A program made the translations under genes and the position numbers. A stretch of 64,000 nucleotides of DNA from Macrothele yani. Lineage: Eukaryota; Arthropoda; Arachnida; Araneae; Macrothelidae. The stretch spans positions 13,493,921 through 13,557,920 of the forward strand of contig CM077005.1 in assembly GCA_039090855.1 (NCBI GenBank), given 5' to 3'. The number at the start of each line of letters is the position of its first letter. Positions within the stretch are counted from its first letter, which is position 1. A model generated the notes under the pieces. That model was not told the origin of the DNA. It ran no database searches and saw only the letters and a list, made by a program, of their open reading frames with translations. Positions 46,144-58,619 of the stretch are shown here, piece by piece.

Positions 46144-47293
46144 CTAAAAATAAATAAATAATTCAATGACAGATGTACATATATACAAACCACAGTTTTT
46201 AATTTTTTAACAAAATATTTTTAATGAAATTTTTTTGCAAAGGGCACTTCGAAATAACTTTTCTCTGAAAATTTGAGGATAGGTTTTCAAAACATTTTGA
46301 GTTAGAACCGATAACTTATTCTACAAACAAATATTGTATTCTGCATTTTTTTCATTTTGGCTTGCAAACATTCATTTGTGGCATAAATCAATACTCGTGC
46401 ATCTAATTGATTCTTGGTTGAAATTCCTATTGAGTAATTTTAAAATGTTGCAATTTCAATATCGGATTAACAACAAGCTACAAGTGCAGGCCATCAGTGA
46501 CATGGCAACACTCAATGGATATTGAAATATCTGCCCAAAGACTTGATTGTTATGTTTGAGAAAACAAATCTATTATGCCTACCTACAATAACAACCAAAT
46601 TGAACAGAACAAAGATGAACATCTACAACAACTTAAAAAAAAAAAAAAAAGGGGGAATGTTTAAATTTATCATGGTGAAATATTCTCAAATGATTTAAGA
46701 TCTGAACATTAATGTCATAAAATAGGATATGGAATATATGAAATTTAAATTAACAATTCATAAGATACTTAAGTTATTTAAGTTTATGCAACATGCTATA
46801 CATAATTTAATATTTTTTGTAAGTTCAAAGACTATGCATCAACACTTAACCTACTTTATTTGTAGAAATATCACTATGTTACGCACATTTTCCTCATTTA
46901 CAATAAATTACAATACTCTCGTACTTCTTAAAACAGCTAAATTTCATCTATACTTCCCTAGCCCACAAGACTATGCTTTAAAAACGTTTTACAAATTTTG
47001 TTTCAAAATATTAAGATCTAAAAGCATACTCATTAACTGCCCTTGTTGTACTTTACCTCACTTTAACCAAATGTATGCCAAATTATGACACACCTGCCAT
47101 TAAACACCATGGATGTGTGGATGTGTTGTGAACACAGGAAGTTAGATCTTGAAGATGGATCTTTGCAAATCTGAAAACTAGTTCATGCGGATCACTTGGT
47201 CAAGGACATGGCTAAATTTACTACATGATACCTCTGTGCTTTTCAATATTTTAAAAGACTTTAGGTGTGTTCAATGTGCCTTTGTTAAATGAG
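46144..47293. other. Intronic AT-rich DNA, nothing recognised
   Basis: One open stretch at 46729-47088 looks like chance in AT-rich DNA. Nothing else seen. Confidence 0.45.
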
Positions 47294-48615
47294 TATAGGG
47301 TTATACTTAGCAAACACAGAACAGATGCTATCAGGTTAGGAAAGTTTCCAGAAAAAATAGTATGTGGTGTGTGTAATGCAAAGAAAATTGTACATGGTGT
47401 GTGTAGTGCGGGCCTGTGGTGACATTAACATCACAGAGTGCTGTGCATCAAAGAATAGATTCTAAGGACAGAACATACACTGTTATGGGAAGATTAGTTG
47501 CACATGGCAACAATACGAAGGTGATGTCAAAGGAAGGTGTGTGTGCAATATTGCTCTATGAATATTTGGATGGCGGAAAAATTACGGAAGCACTTGGAAA
47601 ATTGCGAAATGCGCTTGGTGACGATATTATCAGACAGAGTACTTGCTATGGACTGGTACAGGAAATTCAACACCGGTGTACAGAAGTGGCAGACCTTGGT
47701 GTACAGAAGTGGCAGACCCTGGGGTACAGAAGTGGCAGACCCAGTGTGCCCAGAAGTGGCAGACCCAGTAAGGCTGAAGATGATACACTGCTACACATAC
47801 TATTGATCAAGCCTGATACAATACTACAGGAACTGAAGACCTCCCATATGACTATCAACACCTGACTTCGGAAGTTTAAATATTTGTGTAAGCTACTCCA
47901 TTGCTGTTGCTCTGTGTGAAAGAGAAAAATGGGATGACTTATTGCATCGGTTGGTAACGGCTGACAAAAAATAGGTCACATACATGAAAGTTACATGATA
48001 AAGAGCATGGACCAAGCAGGGACAAACAACCCTAACAGAAAATCGCAAAGCCACCCCTTCATGGACAGAAGGTGATGCTGAGTTGCAGGTGGGACTGTCG
48101 CAGTGTGATTCACTACGAACTCTTACTGCAGAACAATACCATTACAGCGGATGCTTACATCCAACTGTTGGAACATCTCCATGCTGCACTGCAAGAAAAG
48201 CACCCAGCATTGATGAATTGCCATGAAGCTGTTTTTCACTAGGATAACGCTTGTGACATGTCACTTTGCGGACCCAGCAAAAATGGCAAGAGCTGGAATG
48301 CAAAATATTGTCGCACCCCTTATTCCCTGGACCTTGCCCAGTCTGACTTTTATCTCTTCCGGTCTTTGTAAAAAATTTTTCGCCGAGAAAAACTTTGCTA
48401 ACGACAATGATGCGAAACATTACATGGATGACTTCTTTAACTCCCGCTCGCCAGACTTTTATTGCTATGGGATATTTCGACTTGTAGATCGTTGGAACAA
48501 GGTAATCAGTTCCCAATGGGAACTACCGGGTCGATTAGGTTAAGTGTTTTGTATTATCTTTTAAACTTGAAATACAAGCTTTTCTACTTTCCGGATACTT
48601 TCTTTATAACCTGAT
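47294..48615 (+). mobile_element. Mariner transposon, decayed, with tandem repeat in linker
   Basis: Plus-strand remnants: MSKEGVCAILLYEYLDGGKI (HTH) near 47525, a GRPS linker region expanded by tandem repeats at 47678-47775, KPDTILQELKTSHMTINT (second HTH), an HQDNACDMSL-like stretch near 48235, DLAQSDFYLFRSL near 48330, then GLCKKFFAEKNFANDNDAKH to RWNKVISSQWELPGRLG, stop at 48541. The right end resembles GTTATAAAGAAAGTATCC inverted; the left end is uncertain. Confidence 0.8.
47678..47775. repeat. Four-copy 23-24 bp tandem repeat inside mariner gene
   Basis: The unit containing CAGAAGTGGCAGACC starts at 47681, 47704, 47727 and 47751, so spacings are 23, 23 and 24 bases. It encodes the RSGRP linker motif in one frame and disrupts the frame overall. 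Confidence 0.9.
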
Positions 48616-49096
48616 ATATTTCACAACGGCCATGTAGTTGAAGTGAGGTAAAGTACAAGGGCAGTAATTGAATATGCTTTTAGATTACAATTTACTCATT
48701 TTTAACATTTTAAAATTTGTAAAAAGTTTTTAAGGAATAGATTTGTGAGTTATGGAAATTTCCACGAAATCAGCAGTTTTAAGTATTATGAGAGGCCCAT
48801 ATCGTAAATGAGGAAAATGTGCCTAACATATTGATGTGTTCCTACAAATAAAGTAGGGTAAGTGTTGATTATTTTATAGTCTTTGAGCTTACAAAGAATT
48901 TTAAAATCTAATAGGATGGTATGTTATGTACAACATAGTTTGCCAATGAACTCAATAATGATTTTTTCCCCTACAGTTGACATATTAGGAGTCTACTGGC
49001 TTACTTAACGAAAATGACACACAAGAATTCATAATTACATTCTACATAGCCAAATGAATAATATTAAAAGAAAAATTTTATGAAGTTAAAAGCGTA
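48616..49096. other. Intronic AT-rich DNA, nothing recognised
   Basis: No signal seen. Confidence 0.4.
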
Positions 49097-49891
49097 CAGT
49101 ACAGTACTCACCACTGCATACAGAACTTAGCAGTTCCAGGTGAAAAGGCAGTAGTTACTGGTGGGAAGATGGGCCAGATTGTGGCACATCCTCCTCCTTT
49201 CAAGTAGGAATCAATGGTTGATTGCACTGCCAGAAGATTCTGCACCAGAACATTTCTTTGTTAGCTAGAAATCACATCAATAATTCTGTTCACTGCAGTC
49301 AAAATCTGTGTTATTTTTAGTGAAGATATCCAGGCTAACTGGCAATTTTATTTATGCTTCTTATCAAGATCTCTGTGAAACTGTTTATTTTGGGCACACA
49401 TTTCTAAAGCAAAACCTTCCCACACATTACTGCTGTGATGCTTCTTTCTGCATACATCCCTTTAAATCACATCCGATCTTCATTAGCGAGACTGAAATAT
49501 TTCTTTCACTTCTTGTTGGTTGGCAAGCTGAACAATATCACTGGCTATTATTACTTCTTTCTCTTCAAATACCTTGAAATTATGAGGCATACTTCCAGCT
49601 ACTGTTCATAACATTTCTGGTGATTTCCTTTCAGTCTGCAGAGGTGTTTATAATGTCAAAGGACTTCCACCAACCCATTATCAACTACTGATCTTCAGCA
49701 TCTGCTTTCTCAACCAGTTCCTTGAAGTTGGATAACAGTGCTTCAAGATTGTTATGGTATCTAATGCACTGATTGAACAAGTGAAGTCATGTTTGATGAA
49801 ATAAATGTAACTTCTGCAGGTATGAAACTATTTGTTTTAAAATACAGAAATATTTCCAAGATGAACAGCGGTGCGACGGACCAGTGCTGTA
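49097..49891 (-). mobile_element. Tigger/pogo transposon remnant (C-terminal half)
   Basis: Minus-strand remnants in the order expected of a Tigger transposase C-terminus: NNLEALLSNFKELVEKADAE near 49760-49700, GWWKSFDIINTSAD near 49670-49640, ITRNVMNSSWK near 49615, EKEVIIASDIVQLANQQEVK near 49550-49500, and LLAVQSTIDSYLKGGG near 49230-49190. The left end CAGTACAGTACTC may be the TIR and has TA before it. The DDE catalytic part is missing. A splice-like stretch at 49112-49239 belongs to this fossil, not to the host gene. Confidence 0.6.
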
Positions 49892-50135
49892 CTAGGAAGC
49901 ACCAAATGAGGTCTGCCTGAAGTGTATTTTGAAAGTATGCATTTCAACAAACTCGGTAATACACTATTTTCATAATTACCAAAACATATTAAAATGTTTT
50001 TTAATGTTATGCTCCTTTTTTCTTAAAAAACAAATTCACTACTTCGTTGTATTATGAAAACGTGCTGCTTAATAACATCTTTACATGCTATAGCTTAATT
50101 TTAGAATAAAATAAACGAGGCATATATATACATAC

Positions 50136-50228
50136 CTTTTCCTTCATTTCTGGGAGAATGGAATCCAAATAATTAAATTTTCCTGAGTCCAAGATAATGT
50201 CATCAGATAATTCAAAAGATGACAAACT
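50136..50228 (-). CDS. SMARCAD1: SMARCAD1-like exon: entry to helicase C lobe
   Basis: This exon has 31 codons in phase 0, after TTTTAG and before GTATGT. The peptide contains the sequence DDIILDSGKFNYLDSILPEM, equivalent to the LDSGKF segment that opens the C-terminal RecA-like lobe in SNF2 proteins. It joins in frame with the exon at 62020-62115 (upstream) and with 46025-46143 (downstream). The upstream intron of about 11.8 kb carries at least five DNA-transposon remnants. Confidence 0.88.
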
Positions 50229-51169
50229 CTAAAAGAGAGAGAAAAATATTTTTTTAAGAACACTAAATAACACAAAATAGGGTGCTAGAAAGAAATACAC
50301 ATACATGCATAATTGTTAAAGTCTATGAATGATATCAGGGTGAGTCAATTATTCATAATGAATTTATAAAATTATTACAAGAACTAGGTAAAGCTCGTCA
50401 ATAATGACGGGGAAAATAAGATGAGTAATTTTTTAATAATCAGGCATTCTTTTTGTTTGTGATGTCCAAATGTGAAAGTATTCTGCATTTTTCCAGTGTT
50501 TGTTCGCCACATATAAGAAGTTTCTATAGGCAGCTGATGAAATATCAAAAACAAATAACAGTAGCAGTCAATATTTTTCAGGATTATTTTTATTTTATGA
50601 AATCGTTAAAAAGCAAGGCTTCACTACATTCACTTGTTTCTGCTGTTGCCAGATAGCAAAAAAAGTGTTAAAATAGTAAAAGCATTTTCGCAAACTTAGA
50701 ATGGTGCAGTTGCAAATGTTAAAATATTATGGTAGTTCATGCACAAGCAGGATTTTTCTTTTCTTTCTTTTTCATTTCTTCTGCAACATAAATAAAAGAA
50801 TACCTGGCTATATTCTGAAAAAAAAAAAATAAAAATAAAAAAAAATAGTTATATATTCTTAGAATTTTGTGGTTAAAGGGAAAAAGTTCCCAAATCATAT
50901 TTCTTCAGCATACACATAAATAATAACACACTGTTACCAGCTGTACTGGAACTCTCAATTTTTTACCTTAAATGAGAAAAGAAGCTGGTTTGACATTATA
51001 AAATAATAATTTTAGGTTTGTAAGGGGAGTCTAAAAATTTAATTTTATATGATAGGATTCTAAATGAAAAATTCTGTCATTTATGAATGACAAAGTAAAA
51101 CCAAAATTCTTGCCATAATGTTTTCCATTTCTAAAGAGTTGATCGTGTGACGTAAGGCATCTCTGACAT
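50229..51169. other. Intronic AT-rich DNA, nothing recognised
   Basis: A and T tracts, no repeat ends or coding seen. Confidence 0.4.
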
Positions 51170-51475
51170 GTCAGAATGATTTGGATGAGATGTCACACCA
51201 GCTGCTGTGAAAAATCTGTATTTCTTGCCATGACAACAAAACAAAGTGGTATGTGTGTGTGCTGAAACCCCTCCAGCAAATTATCCTTAGGTATGTAAGC
51301 ACCTGATCTCACTCCTATGGATTATTACCTGTTTAGTGCACTCAAAGATGCCTTAAGAGGCCATTGATTTGCCGTGTACCAAGATGTGAAGTGGTGCATG
51401 CACGGCACAGAGAAACTCGTGGTACACTAGACCAAAAGCATTGAAAAGCAAGGAGACTGATATCTATGTTGAAAA
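51170..51475 (+). mobile_element. Mariner C-terminal fragment
   Basis: Plus-strand stretch SHLTPMDYYLFSALKDALRGH near 51305-51365 (third catalytic Asp context), FAVYQDVKWC, then TKSIEKQGD near 51430-51460, matching the end of a mariner transposase. A Tc1 element is joined to its right in the opposite orientation. Confidence 0.65.
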
Positions 51476-52382
51476 TGGCACACCATCTGTCAGAACTGTC
51501 CAGAATGCTCCTCGAACCAATTTCAGACAACTTGGGCCTGATGACATGGTGCATTGTCAGCCTGGAAAATCCCATCATTGTTGGGTACATGAAGTCCATG
51601 AAGGGCTGCAAATGGTCACCCAGCTGAACAAACATGTGATTACCAGTTGATGTGTTTATGAGGACCAAAAGACCCAAACCGTGCGACGTAAAGACACCCC
51701 ACACATGTATGGAACCATCACCAGCTGGCACAGTGCCTTGTTGACAGCTTGGGTCCATGACCTCAGAGTCTGAGCCACACCCGAATCCTACCATCAGCTC
51801 GTAACAACTGGTAGTGACTCATCGGGCCATGCCACATGTTGCCAGTCTTCCAGGGTCCAATTACTGTGTTCACGAGCCCAGGTGAGACGCTACATCCAAT
51901 GTGGTGTTAACAAAGGCACTCTGGCGGGTCTTCTGCTCCCATACCCCATGGACGCTAAATTACCCTGCACTGACCTGATGAATATGTCTCTGGTACCCCC
52001 TGCATTGAATGTAAATGTTGTTTGAGCCAGTGGCACTTGTCTGTTAGCATCGATAATTCTAGTCAGACACCACTGGCCATGGTTATTCAGCACCCGTGGT
52101 CGGCAACTGCACTGTCCACAGTGGGTGGTAATGCCTTCCATGAGGTATTCTTGGTACACATGTGACACTGTGGATCAAGGAATGTTGAATGTTCGCACAA
52201 CTTCAGAAATTGAATGTCCCTTCCTTGGCTTGCCATAATCCTATTGGCGGTTGTTCAACCTGACTTACATGATCACACCTCAAGACTGATAAAACTCATG
52301 GCGTGCGTCAAAGCCTTTATTCGACTGCAGTGCCAGTTAAACATTTGTATAATACCATCCCACGACTTTTGGAACTTCAGTG
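51476..52382 (-). mobile_element. Tc1-like transposon, left end truncated
   Basis: The right terminus reads CACTGAAGTTCCAAAAGTCG inward from 52382 with TA outside. Minus-strand coding: GHSISEVVRTFNIP with VSHVYQEYL (HTH), RVLNNHGQWCLTRIIDANRQ, WPDES (first Asp, near 51810), HVWGVFTSHGLGLLVL near 51680, a QADNAPCH-like second-Asp region near 51560, then NWFEEHS. The third-catalytic region and left TIR are missing where the mariner fragment begins. Confidence 0.8.
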
Positions 52383-53586
52383 TAAATAGGCAGCCCTACC
52401 TACAAACATGACTGGAACCATGAGTTTGACTGAAAGTCTAAGATCACTAACTCCTGAGAGCAAATGTGCACAAATCATTAGTGACTGCATCAATACAACT
52501 ATGAACTCAGTAGAAATGGCAATACAAGCAAAGATGTTCTCAAAAAGGCATTGCAAAGAGTTTCTGCATATCAGTTGGCTTTTCCCAATTTCCTGCTAAT
52601 AACTATTTGGCTTCACAGACACAGATGCTTCGGTACTTTACAATAGCAGGAATCAGCATTTTATTCATGCCACGTTCACGCATATTCTTCTCCAGCTCTG
52701 TTGTTTTTAACAGTGGTGCTTCACCCATTGTTGCTGGCATTCCCATCTCTACTGACACTATTGTGCTCCTCAAACATAATTTATGGATGATACTTTCACA
52801 AAATAAATAAAATTACTAGATGTAAAAGGATGGATATGACTGATAAAACCTGAAGCATCCGTTATGTGTGCACTGGCTTGAAAATGAAGCTTTAGAGTGC
52901 TGTTAGAAAGAAAATTCAGGTCTCTAGAAATTTTCAAGTTGGTAGTTCGTAAGTACAGTAATAGATGGATAGATGGGCACAGGCAGATAAAAAGCACTCA
53001 GTGATAATGGCCTCCAAAAAACTGAATATATCAAAATCAACCAATAACCTCATAAACAGCACAGATGGCACTGGAGGCAAAATCCCTTAGAATGAAATCA
53101 GAGCATTAAACATGGAACTAAAAAACAGTGGAACCCATAAAGTCTGTCATTCTCATACTTTACGCACACAGTGGATTACTATAGCCTTTAACAGCTCACA
53201 TCCTTCACTGACAGATACATGAAGTGTTTAGTGTATAACTTCCCTACAACAAATCAATGCATTGAAAAACAGCTTGTTTTTTTTGGGGGGGGGCTCACTT
53301 CATTTTTTTATATAAAAGATAACAAGAAGGTTACCAATGAAGAACTCATCACAGGAAGACAGAAACTTGTTGACGTTCTACACTGTTTGTATACATTTAC
53401 AGAAAATAAATTCCAGGATCTTAAATCATAGTGCTTTGTTCTATATTTTGCACACTGGTATCAAATTTACTATGCATTTAGAATTCTTATGAAGTCCTTC
53501 CACAGTGACAGAAAGAGTGTTCTTCAGTGTAGTTACATCTTTGATGAAGGGTAAAAAAATTTCGTATATGCTATATAAAAATAATA
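52383..53586. other. No recognised features
   Basis: Mixed AT-rich DNA with short open stretches on both strands, none matching a family I know. A G run lies at 53283-53291. Confidence 0.4.
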
Positions 53587-53822
53587 CCGGGTGTGTCATA
53601 TAAAAGAGGCTGCATGGCCAGACGTTGTTAGACAAGTTAAAGTTGTTTGGCGGGTTTCCAGTTAAAACTACTTTGTTCCACTTCTAACCGGTTTTGCATG
53701 TACAGCAGCTGCAAAGGAATTCTCCGGAGTGGTTAGTCACAGCCAAATGTTACCATGTATAGTAACATTGCCTGACTGTTGTCATTCCTTATACTCGGGC
53801 CTCTTTTACATGGCACACTCAG
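53587..53822. mobile_element. MITE of mariner type
   Basis: A 236-bp element bounded by CCGGGTGTGTCATATAAAAG and inverted CTGAGTGTGCCATGTAAAAG, with TA at both sides. No coding capacity. Ends resemble those of IS630-Tc1-mariner elements, so an autonomous relative probably mobilised it. Confidence 0.8.
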
Positions 53823-54833
53823 TATGTATATATATATTTAAAAAAATAAAAAATGATTTGTAAGGAACTTACAAGAAACAATCTGGAACTTAGCACAATG
53901 ATAATAATACAAAAACAAATTTGCCACGACACTGAAGATTACCTATTCGATAGTCATTGATTCCCATGCATATTGATGACAGGAAGGCCAGATATTAAAG
54001 GCCTTCACAGTGAGGAAAGCGCATACAAAATGAAAGTGCCATCATCAACCCACAGAAAGGTTTCCATACACTGTTGCGACTCCAACTGCTATAAAACAAA
54101 CCAATGTCCCTGGAAATTGGCAGTAAACATCTTGTACTGCAGAGTTACACGAGATGAAAGAGATGACATGTTTCCACACTCCATGGAAAGATGTGATATC
54201 ATCGCAAGCAGATGACGCAGGGAGCTAGAACAAAGTAATGCAATCAGTCCAAACACTGCAAGAAAAATTCCAGGGCTATTTCAGAATTTCTGATGACAAA
54301 AATACGAAAAATCAAGGACTTTCCAGCCCTGGAAAAAAGGCTAATCAAATTCCAGGAGCAGTGCGACCTACATTTTAAAGAGTGAAAAATAGAACTTATA
54401 CAAGACAGACAGTGAAATAATTGCCTAAGATGAAGTAAAAACTGTCAACTCTTTTTTTCTTTCATTAGTAAAATAAGATTTTTAAAACAAAAGCTGGCCA
54501 AAAATTACATTTCCTTAAACTGAAGAAAAGCACTGGAAGCTTAAAAGAAGTGATGGGGGTGGAATTGCAGAGTATATTTTACAAAAAACTTATCTGTACG
54601 CTTCAACAGATACTTCACACTTTTAGCTGATTCTAAAGATGTTTGAAATGCATTGACGACAAATCAGTGATGAAAGCAACAATACAAACAACATGCATCT
54701 GCACAAAAATTACAATGTTCTTAACATTAAAAAATAAATAAATCAGAGCACAGCTAACCATTTTTCTGAAGCATCTTGGGCATAAAAATTAAATGCAATC
54801 TCCTTTCCTACATGATTAATCCACAAGGTGATT
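53823..54833. other. No recognised features
   Basis: AT-rich intronic DNA. Nothing supported. Confidence 0.4.
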
Positions 54834-56038
54834 CACAATTAGTATTGTGGTTTCAGTGGTACATAATCAGAAAATGGGAAACAACAAACTAAAACTGCAA
54901 ACAGAATATGACAGATGACAACTAAAATTTTTATTAACTGTAGAATTGATACAACGGATTGCTAAGCCACTTTGACATGCGCACCTTTCGTAGCACGTAA
55001 GATATCCAAGCAATAATAAATTTCTTGAAAAACGATGTTTTTCACATATCCCCACAGGAAGAAATCCAATGGCGTAATATTGAGTGAGTGCAGAGACCAC
55101 GGAATGGGTTCACCACGCCCAACCCAACACCTAGGAAAATGCAGGTCAAGAAATTTTCGGATAATAACAGCCTAATGTGGCGGTACATTATCGTGCTGGA
55201 GCACCACATTGCATTGGGCAGCCGATCTTTCAACTAAGGCAACGGATACAGCTGTAGCATGTCCAGATACATCCCCACCATCACTGTTTTATCCACAAAG
55301 AAAAAGGGCCCCAACACTTTTGAACATGACAAAGCGCACCAGACGTTTTTGACTATCTCATTCAACTTCTCAAATGGCGTCAGGGTTTTCAGAGCCCGAT
55401 ATTCTGCAGTTATGTTGATGTACCCTCCCTGAGATGAAAAATGTTGCTTCATCACTTAATATCCATGTCAGCAGGTAATGTTCATCAGTCTAGACCCTGA
55501 ACAAAATGTCTTGGGCAAATTGGAAACGGTGGGGTTTATCGTCCCGCTGTAAAACCTGTACAATCTGCAGTTTGTACTGAGTTGTAGGCGGTTACGTAGA
55601 ACCCTCCAAACAGTACTTTGTGGCATAAATAACTATGGCACATCTCGTCTCGTTGACTTCTGAGGGCTTTGAGAAAAGACTTCCTGGACGCAATCAACAT
55701 AATCCTGCAAAGTGCTTGGTCTTCCTGCTGCTTTTTGATGCTGTACACTACCAGTCTTTTGAAACTGCTTTAACCAACATCGGACAGCATTATTGAAAGG
55801 TGGAGCTCTGCCATGTTGAGCTGTGATAACTAACTTTGTTTCAAAGAACCATAATACCCACATTGCTTTTTCTTGGGCAATCGCCATTTTGCAGTATGAT
55901 GTCAATTCAGCGGATACCGTGTTGCCACATAAAACTTCCGCGGTGAAATTGTTTCTGCTGTAGGCAGTTTTATTCTGTGGGTTACGGTTTGACCATGCCA
56001 AGCCACAGAAACCCCAACAATAATTATGAATCATACTG
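54834..56038 (-). mobile_element. Mariner-like transposon with TIRs
   Basis: Ends CAAGGTGATTCACAATTAG and CAGTATGATTCATAATTATT are inverted; TA remains only at the right. Minus-strand order: EKAMWVLWFFETKLVITAQ and NNAVRCWLKQFQKTGSV (HTH, 55890-55770), SPQKSTRRDVP near 55640, LGPFFFVDKTVMVGMYLDML near 55310-55250, and remnants of the C-terminal half to 54930. The first catalytic motif region lies near 55450 (DEATFF-like) and frames are broken. Related to 15580-16908 and 43507-44856. Confidence 0.82.
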
Positions 56039-56586
56039 TATTACTTTTAGAACTATGGTAGAGCTATTATGATAACCATTTTTCATTTCGGCATAACATT
56101 TTCATAAGTTCTTTATTCTCAAATTTTGCTTTCATTTCTTGTGTGTTCTGTTGCTCAGTCCTGGAAACACATAAATCTGGCCAATTTATGTGAATTTTCA
56201 TTCAGGACTGACGACAGTCCAACACATTTTCTATAAGAGAAAATGAGTGATTGTTATTTTTTTCCTAAGTGGTCTGTTATTTCTCTTGAAACTATGCAGG
56301 AGGTGGATATATATATCTATATATACGTCATCTTAGAAAGAAAAAAAAGTTGAGAAAAAGTCAGAAATCTTTTCTCAGAAATTCCTCTTTCAAAATTAAT
56401 CTGTATCTTCCTGTTGAGTGTTGCTTGGTGTGCGTGTCCTTTAGGTAACTGTAGTTTTTTTTTTTTTATGCTGTCAGTAGGTAGGAGGGAGGACATTGTA
56501 TTTTAGGTGAATTGTTGTAACTTCACTTCATAAATTTGTTTTCCTCTTTATTTATTATGGGGGAAGAAGAAATAAATATATAAATA
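56039..56586. other. AT-rich DNA, nothing recognised
   Basis: Short TA-rich tract near 56310. No signal seen. Confidence 0.4.
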
Positions 56587-58125
56587 CACTGCCGGACAAT
56601 TGCTAAGGACGGATGACAATAGCAACGATAGCAACCATAAAATGGAAGGCAGGAAAATGTGGAAATTAGCATAAGTGCGGGATACAGTCAGACGTGTTGT
56701 GCGTATGCAAATTTTGGATTGCCGAACTTGTTCGTGACGTCATAGTGCTGATAAGAGATATAAAGGATTTGACGCGTATTGACCGTTGTTGTTCAAACGC
56801 AAAGTTGAAAGGGAAAGAATCAATTGACGAACTTGCAATTTTCAGTATGTCTTCCCGACATCACCTAGATGATTTTACGCGTGGCCGTATTATTGGCAAG
56901 ATTGAAGAAGGGCGAAAAATAACAGATGTTGCCAGGGAGTTCGACGTCAGCCACAGTGTTGTTTCAAGGCTTTGGAAATCATTTCAAACAAATGGAGAGT
57001 GTAGCAAACGTCACGGGGGAGGTCGTGTTCGCAGTACGACACCTGCAGAAGATCTGTACATAGTGCTATCAACAAAAAGACACCGGCGCAGCACAGCTAG
57101 TGAGGTAGCAAATCAGTTTATGGCTGCTACTGGCATGCGGATCTCCCGAAAAACTATCGCCAGACGTTTGCATGAAGGAGGACTATACGCCCGCCGTCCT
57201 GTTGTGTGCATCCCATTGTCCAGACGTCACCGTACCGCCCGTTTGCAATGGTGCCATCAACATCGCAATTGGACTGATAACGACTGGTCTGCTGTCCTTC
57301 TCAGATGAGAGTAGATACAGTCTATCGTCTGATTGTCGACGACAACTGATCTGGCGTGATAGTGGTACTTCATATTGTCCAGAAAACATACAGGAAAGGG
57401 ACCGATATCCGACATGTAGTGTCATGGTATGGGCTGGCATCATGATCGATGGCCGTACGTCCCTCTATGTGCTTCAAACTGGGACTATGATTTGCCAACG
57501 ATACATTAAGGATGTTCTGCTACCTCATGTTTGCATGTTCCGTGGTGCTGTCGGTGATAGATTCATTTTCGTGGACGACAACGCAACATGTCATCGAACA
57601 GTCGCTGTCCAGGAGTGTCTTGAGAGCGAGGATATTCAACGCCTCGTATGGCCAGCACGTTCTCCAGATCTGAATCTCATTTAAAATGTGTGAGATGCTT
57701 TGGGGAGGAGTCTTGCTGGTCGCCAATGCCCTCCAATAAACAAGGACACCCTCATCCGTGCACTGACAGAGGAATGGTATAAATTACCCCAACAGCTGCT
57801 TGATAATGTTGTGCAAAGCATGACACGACGTGTGGAATCTAGCATCGCCCTCCATGGTGGCCATATCCCGTATTGACATCTTACGCCGGAACTCCTGCGG
57901 ACGGTAATTGCATTTTTTTCACGTTTACGTATTCTGCACAAAATGGCCTGTTTGTCCCTTGAACACGTTCCAAAGCCTTCTGGATTTCAGAGCACAAGAA
58001 ATTGTCTTTCTTGTAATGTCCTGGCATTCTGACATTATTTTATTTCACTTGGCATCCAACCACACTTACTTTTTTATGCGCTATATAGCCGTTTATGATC
58101 CGTCCTTAGCAATTGTCCAGCACTG
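56587..58125 (+). mobile_element. Tc1-like transposon, nearly intact
   Basis: TIRs of about 30 bases (CACTGCCGGACAATTGCTAA and inverted CAGTGCTGGACAATTGCTAA) with TA outside bound 1539 bp. Plus-strand transposase: MSSRHHLDDFTRGRIIGKIE start near 56848, HTH (VAREFDVSHSVVSRLWKSF), second HTH (GMRISRKTIARRLHEGGLYA), first Asp in FSDESRYSL at 57300-57325, second in FVDDNATCHRTV at 57565-57600, and SPDLNLI at 57662-57682. Defects: one frameshift near 57295, a TAA exactly where the third catalytic Glu is expected, and a TGA three codons on in place of Trp. The C-terminus continues to HGGHIPY before TGA near 57876. Confidence 0.92.
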
Positions 58126-58619
58126 TATATATGTATATATATAATAATAATGTTGTCGCTCGACCATCTACTTGTATTTATGTAACCACCATCATAAGGA
58201 AAATTCTGTGTCAATTACGAATAAAATTAGGAAATAATTATTTGTTGTATGGAACAGTCTGTCCCTTTTAGAATTATGGATATGTATGCAGAAAGATGCA
58301 ATGTAAATGTACATGATGACTGAGATTTTCCTTTCCTTCCTTCTCCTTTTTCTCTCACAAATTGAAGCTAACGCGGGGAGATAAGTAAGCAGAAAGATTC
58401 CCTGCTCCCCCTTTATTTATGGGAGGGAGTGCAAAAGGAGCTCAGTTTGCTTCCTGGCATCGGCAACATGGTGAACTTTACGCATATTCTGGGTTTCTAA
58501 GTGTTGCTAGTACACAGAGGGGGTGGTTTGCAGTATCTCTCTCTCTTTATTTATGGGATGACCAGAGTTGGTCAAATATTTCTGGCCAGCAACCACCTGC
58601 ATTCCCATGAGAAAAAATT
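58126..58619. other. No recognised features
   Basis: Contains two copies of CTTTATTTATGGGA about 120 bases apart; otherwise nothing supported. Confidence 0.35.

Noticed and set aside
46729..47088. 119-codon plus-strand frame
   Set aside because: Rich in K, F, I and L as expected from AT-rich noncoding DNA, with no motif.
47678..47775. CRISPR-like short regular repeats
   Set aside because: Units are contiguous with no spacers and lie inside a mariner gene; the genome is eukaryotic.
49112..49239. Exon-like stretch with CAG acceptor and GTGAGT donor within the remodeler gene
   Set aside because: Its 128 bases would break the phase between the flanking exons, and the peptide LLAVQSTIDSYLKGGG reads as the end of a Tigger transposase.
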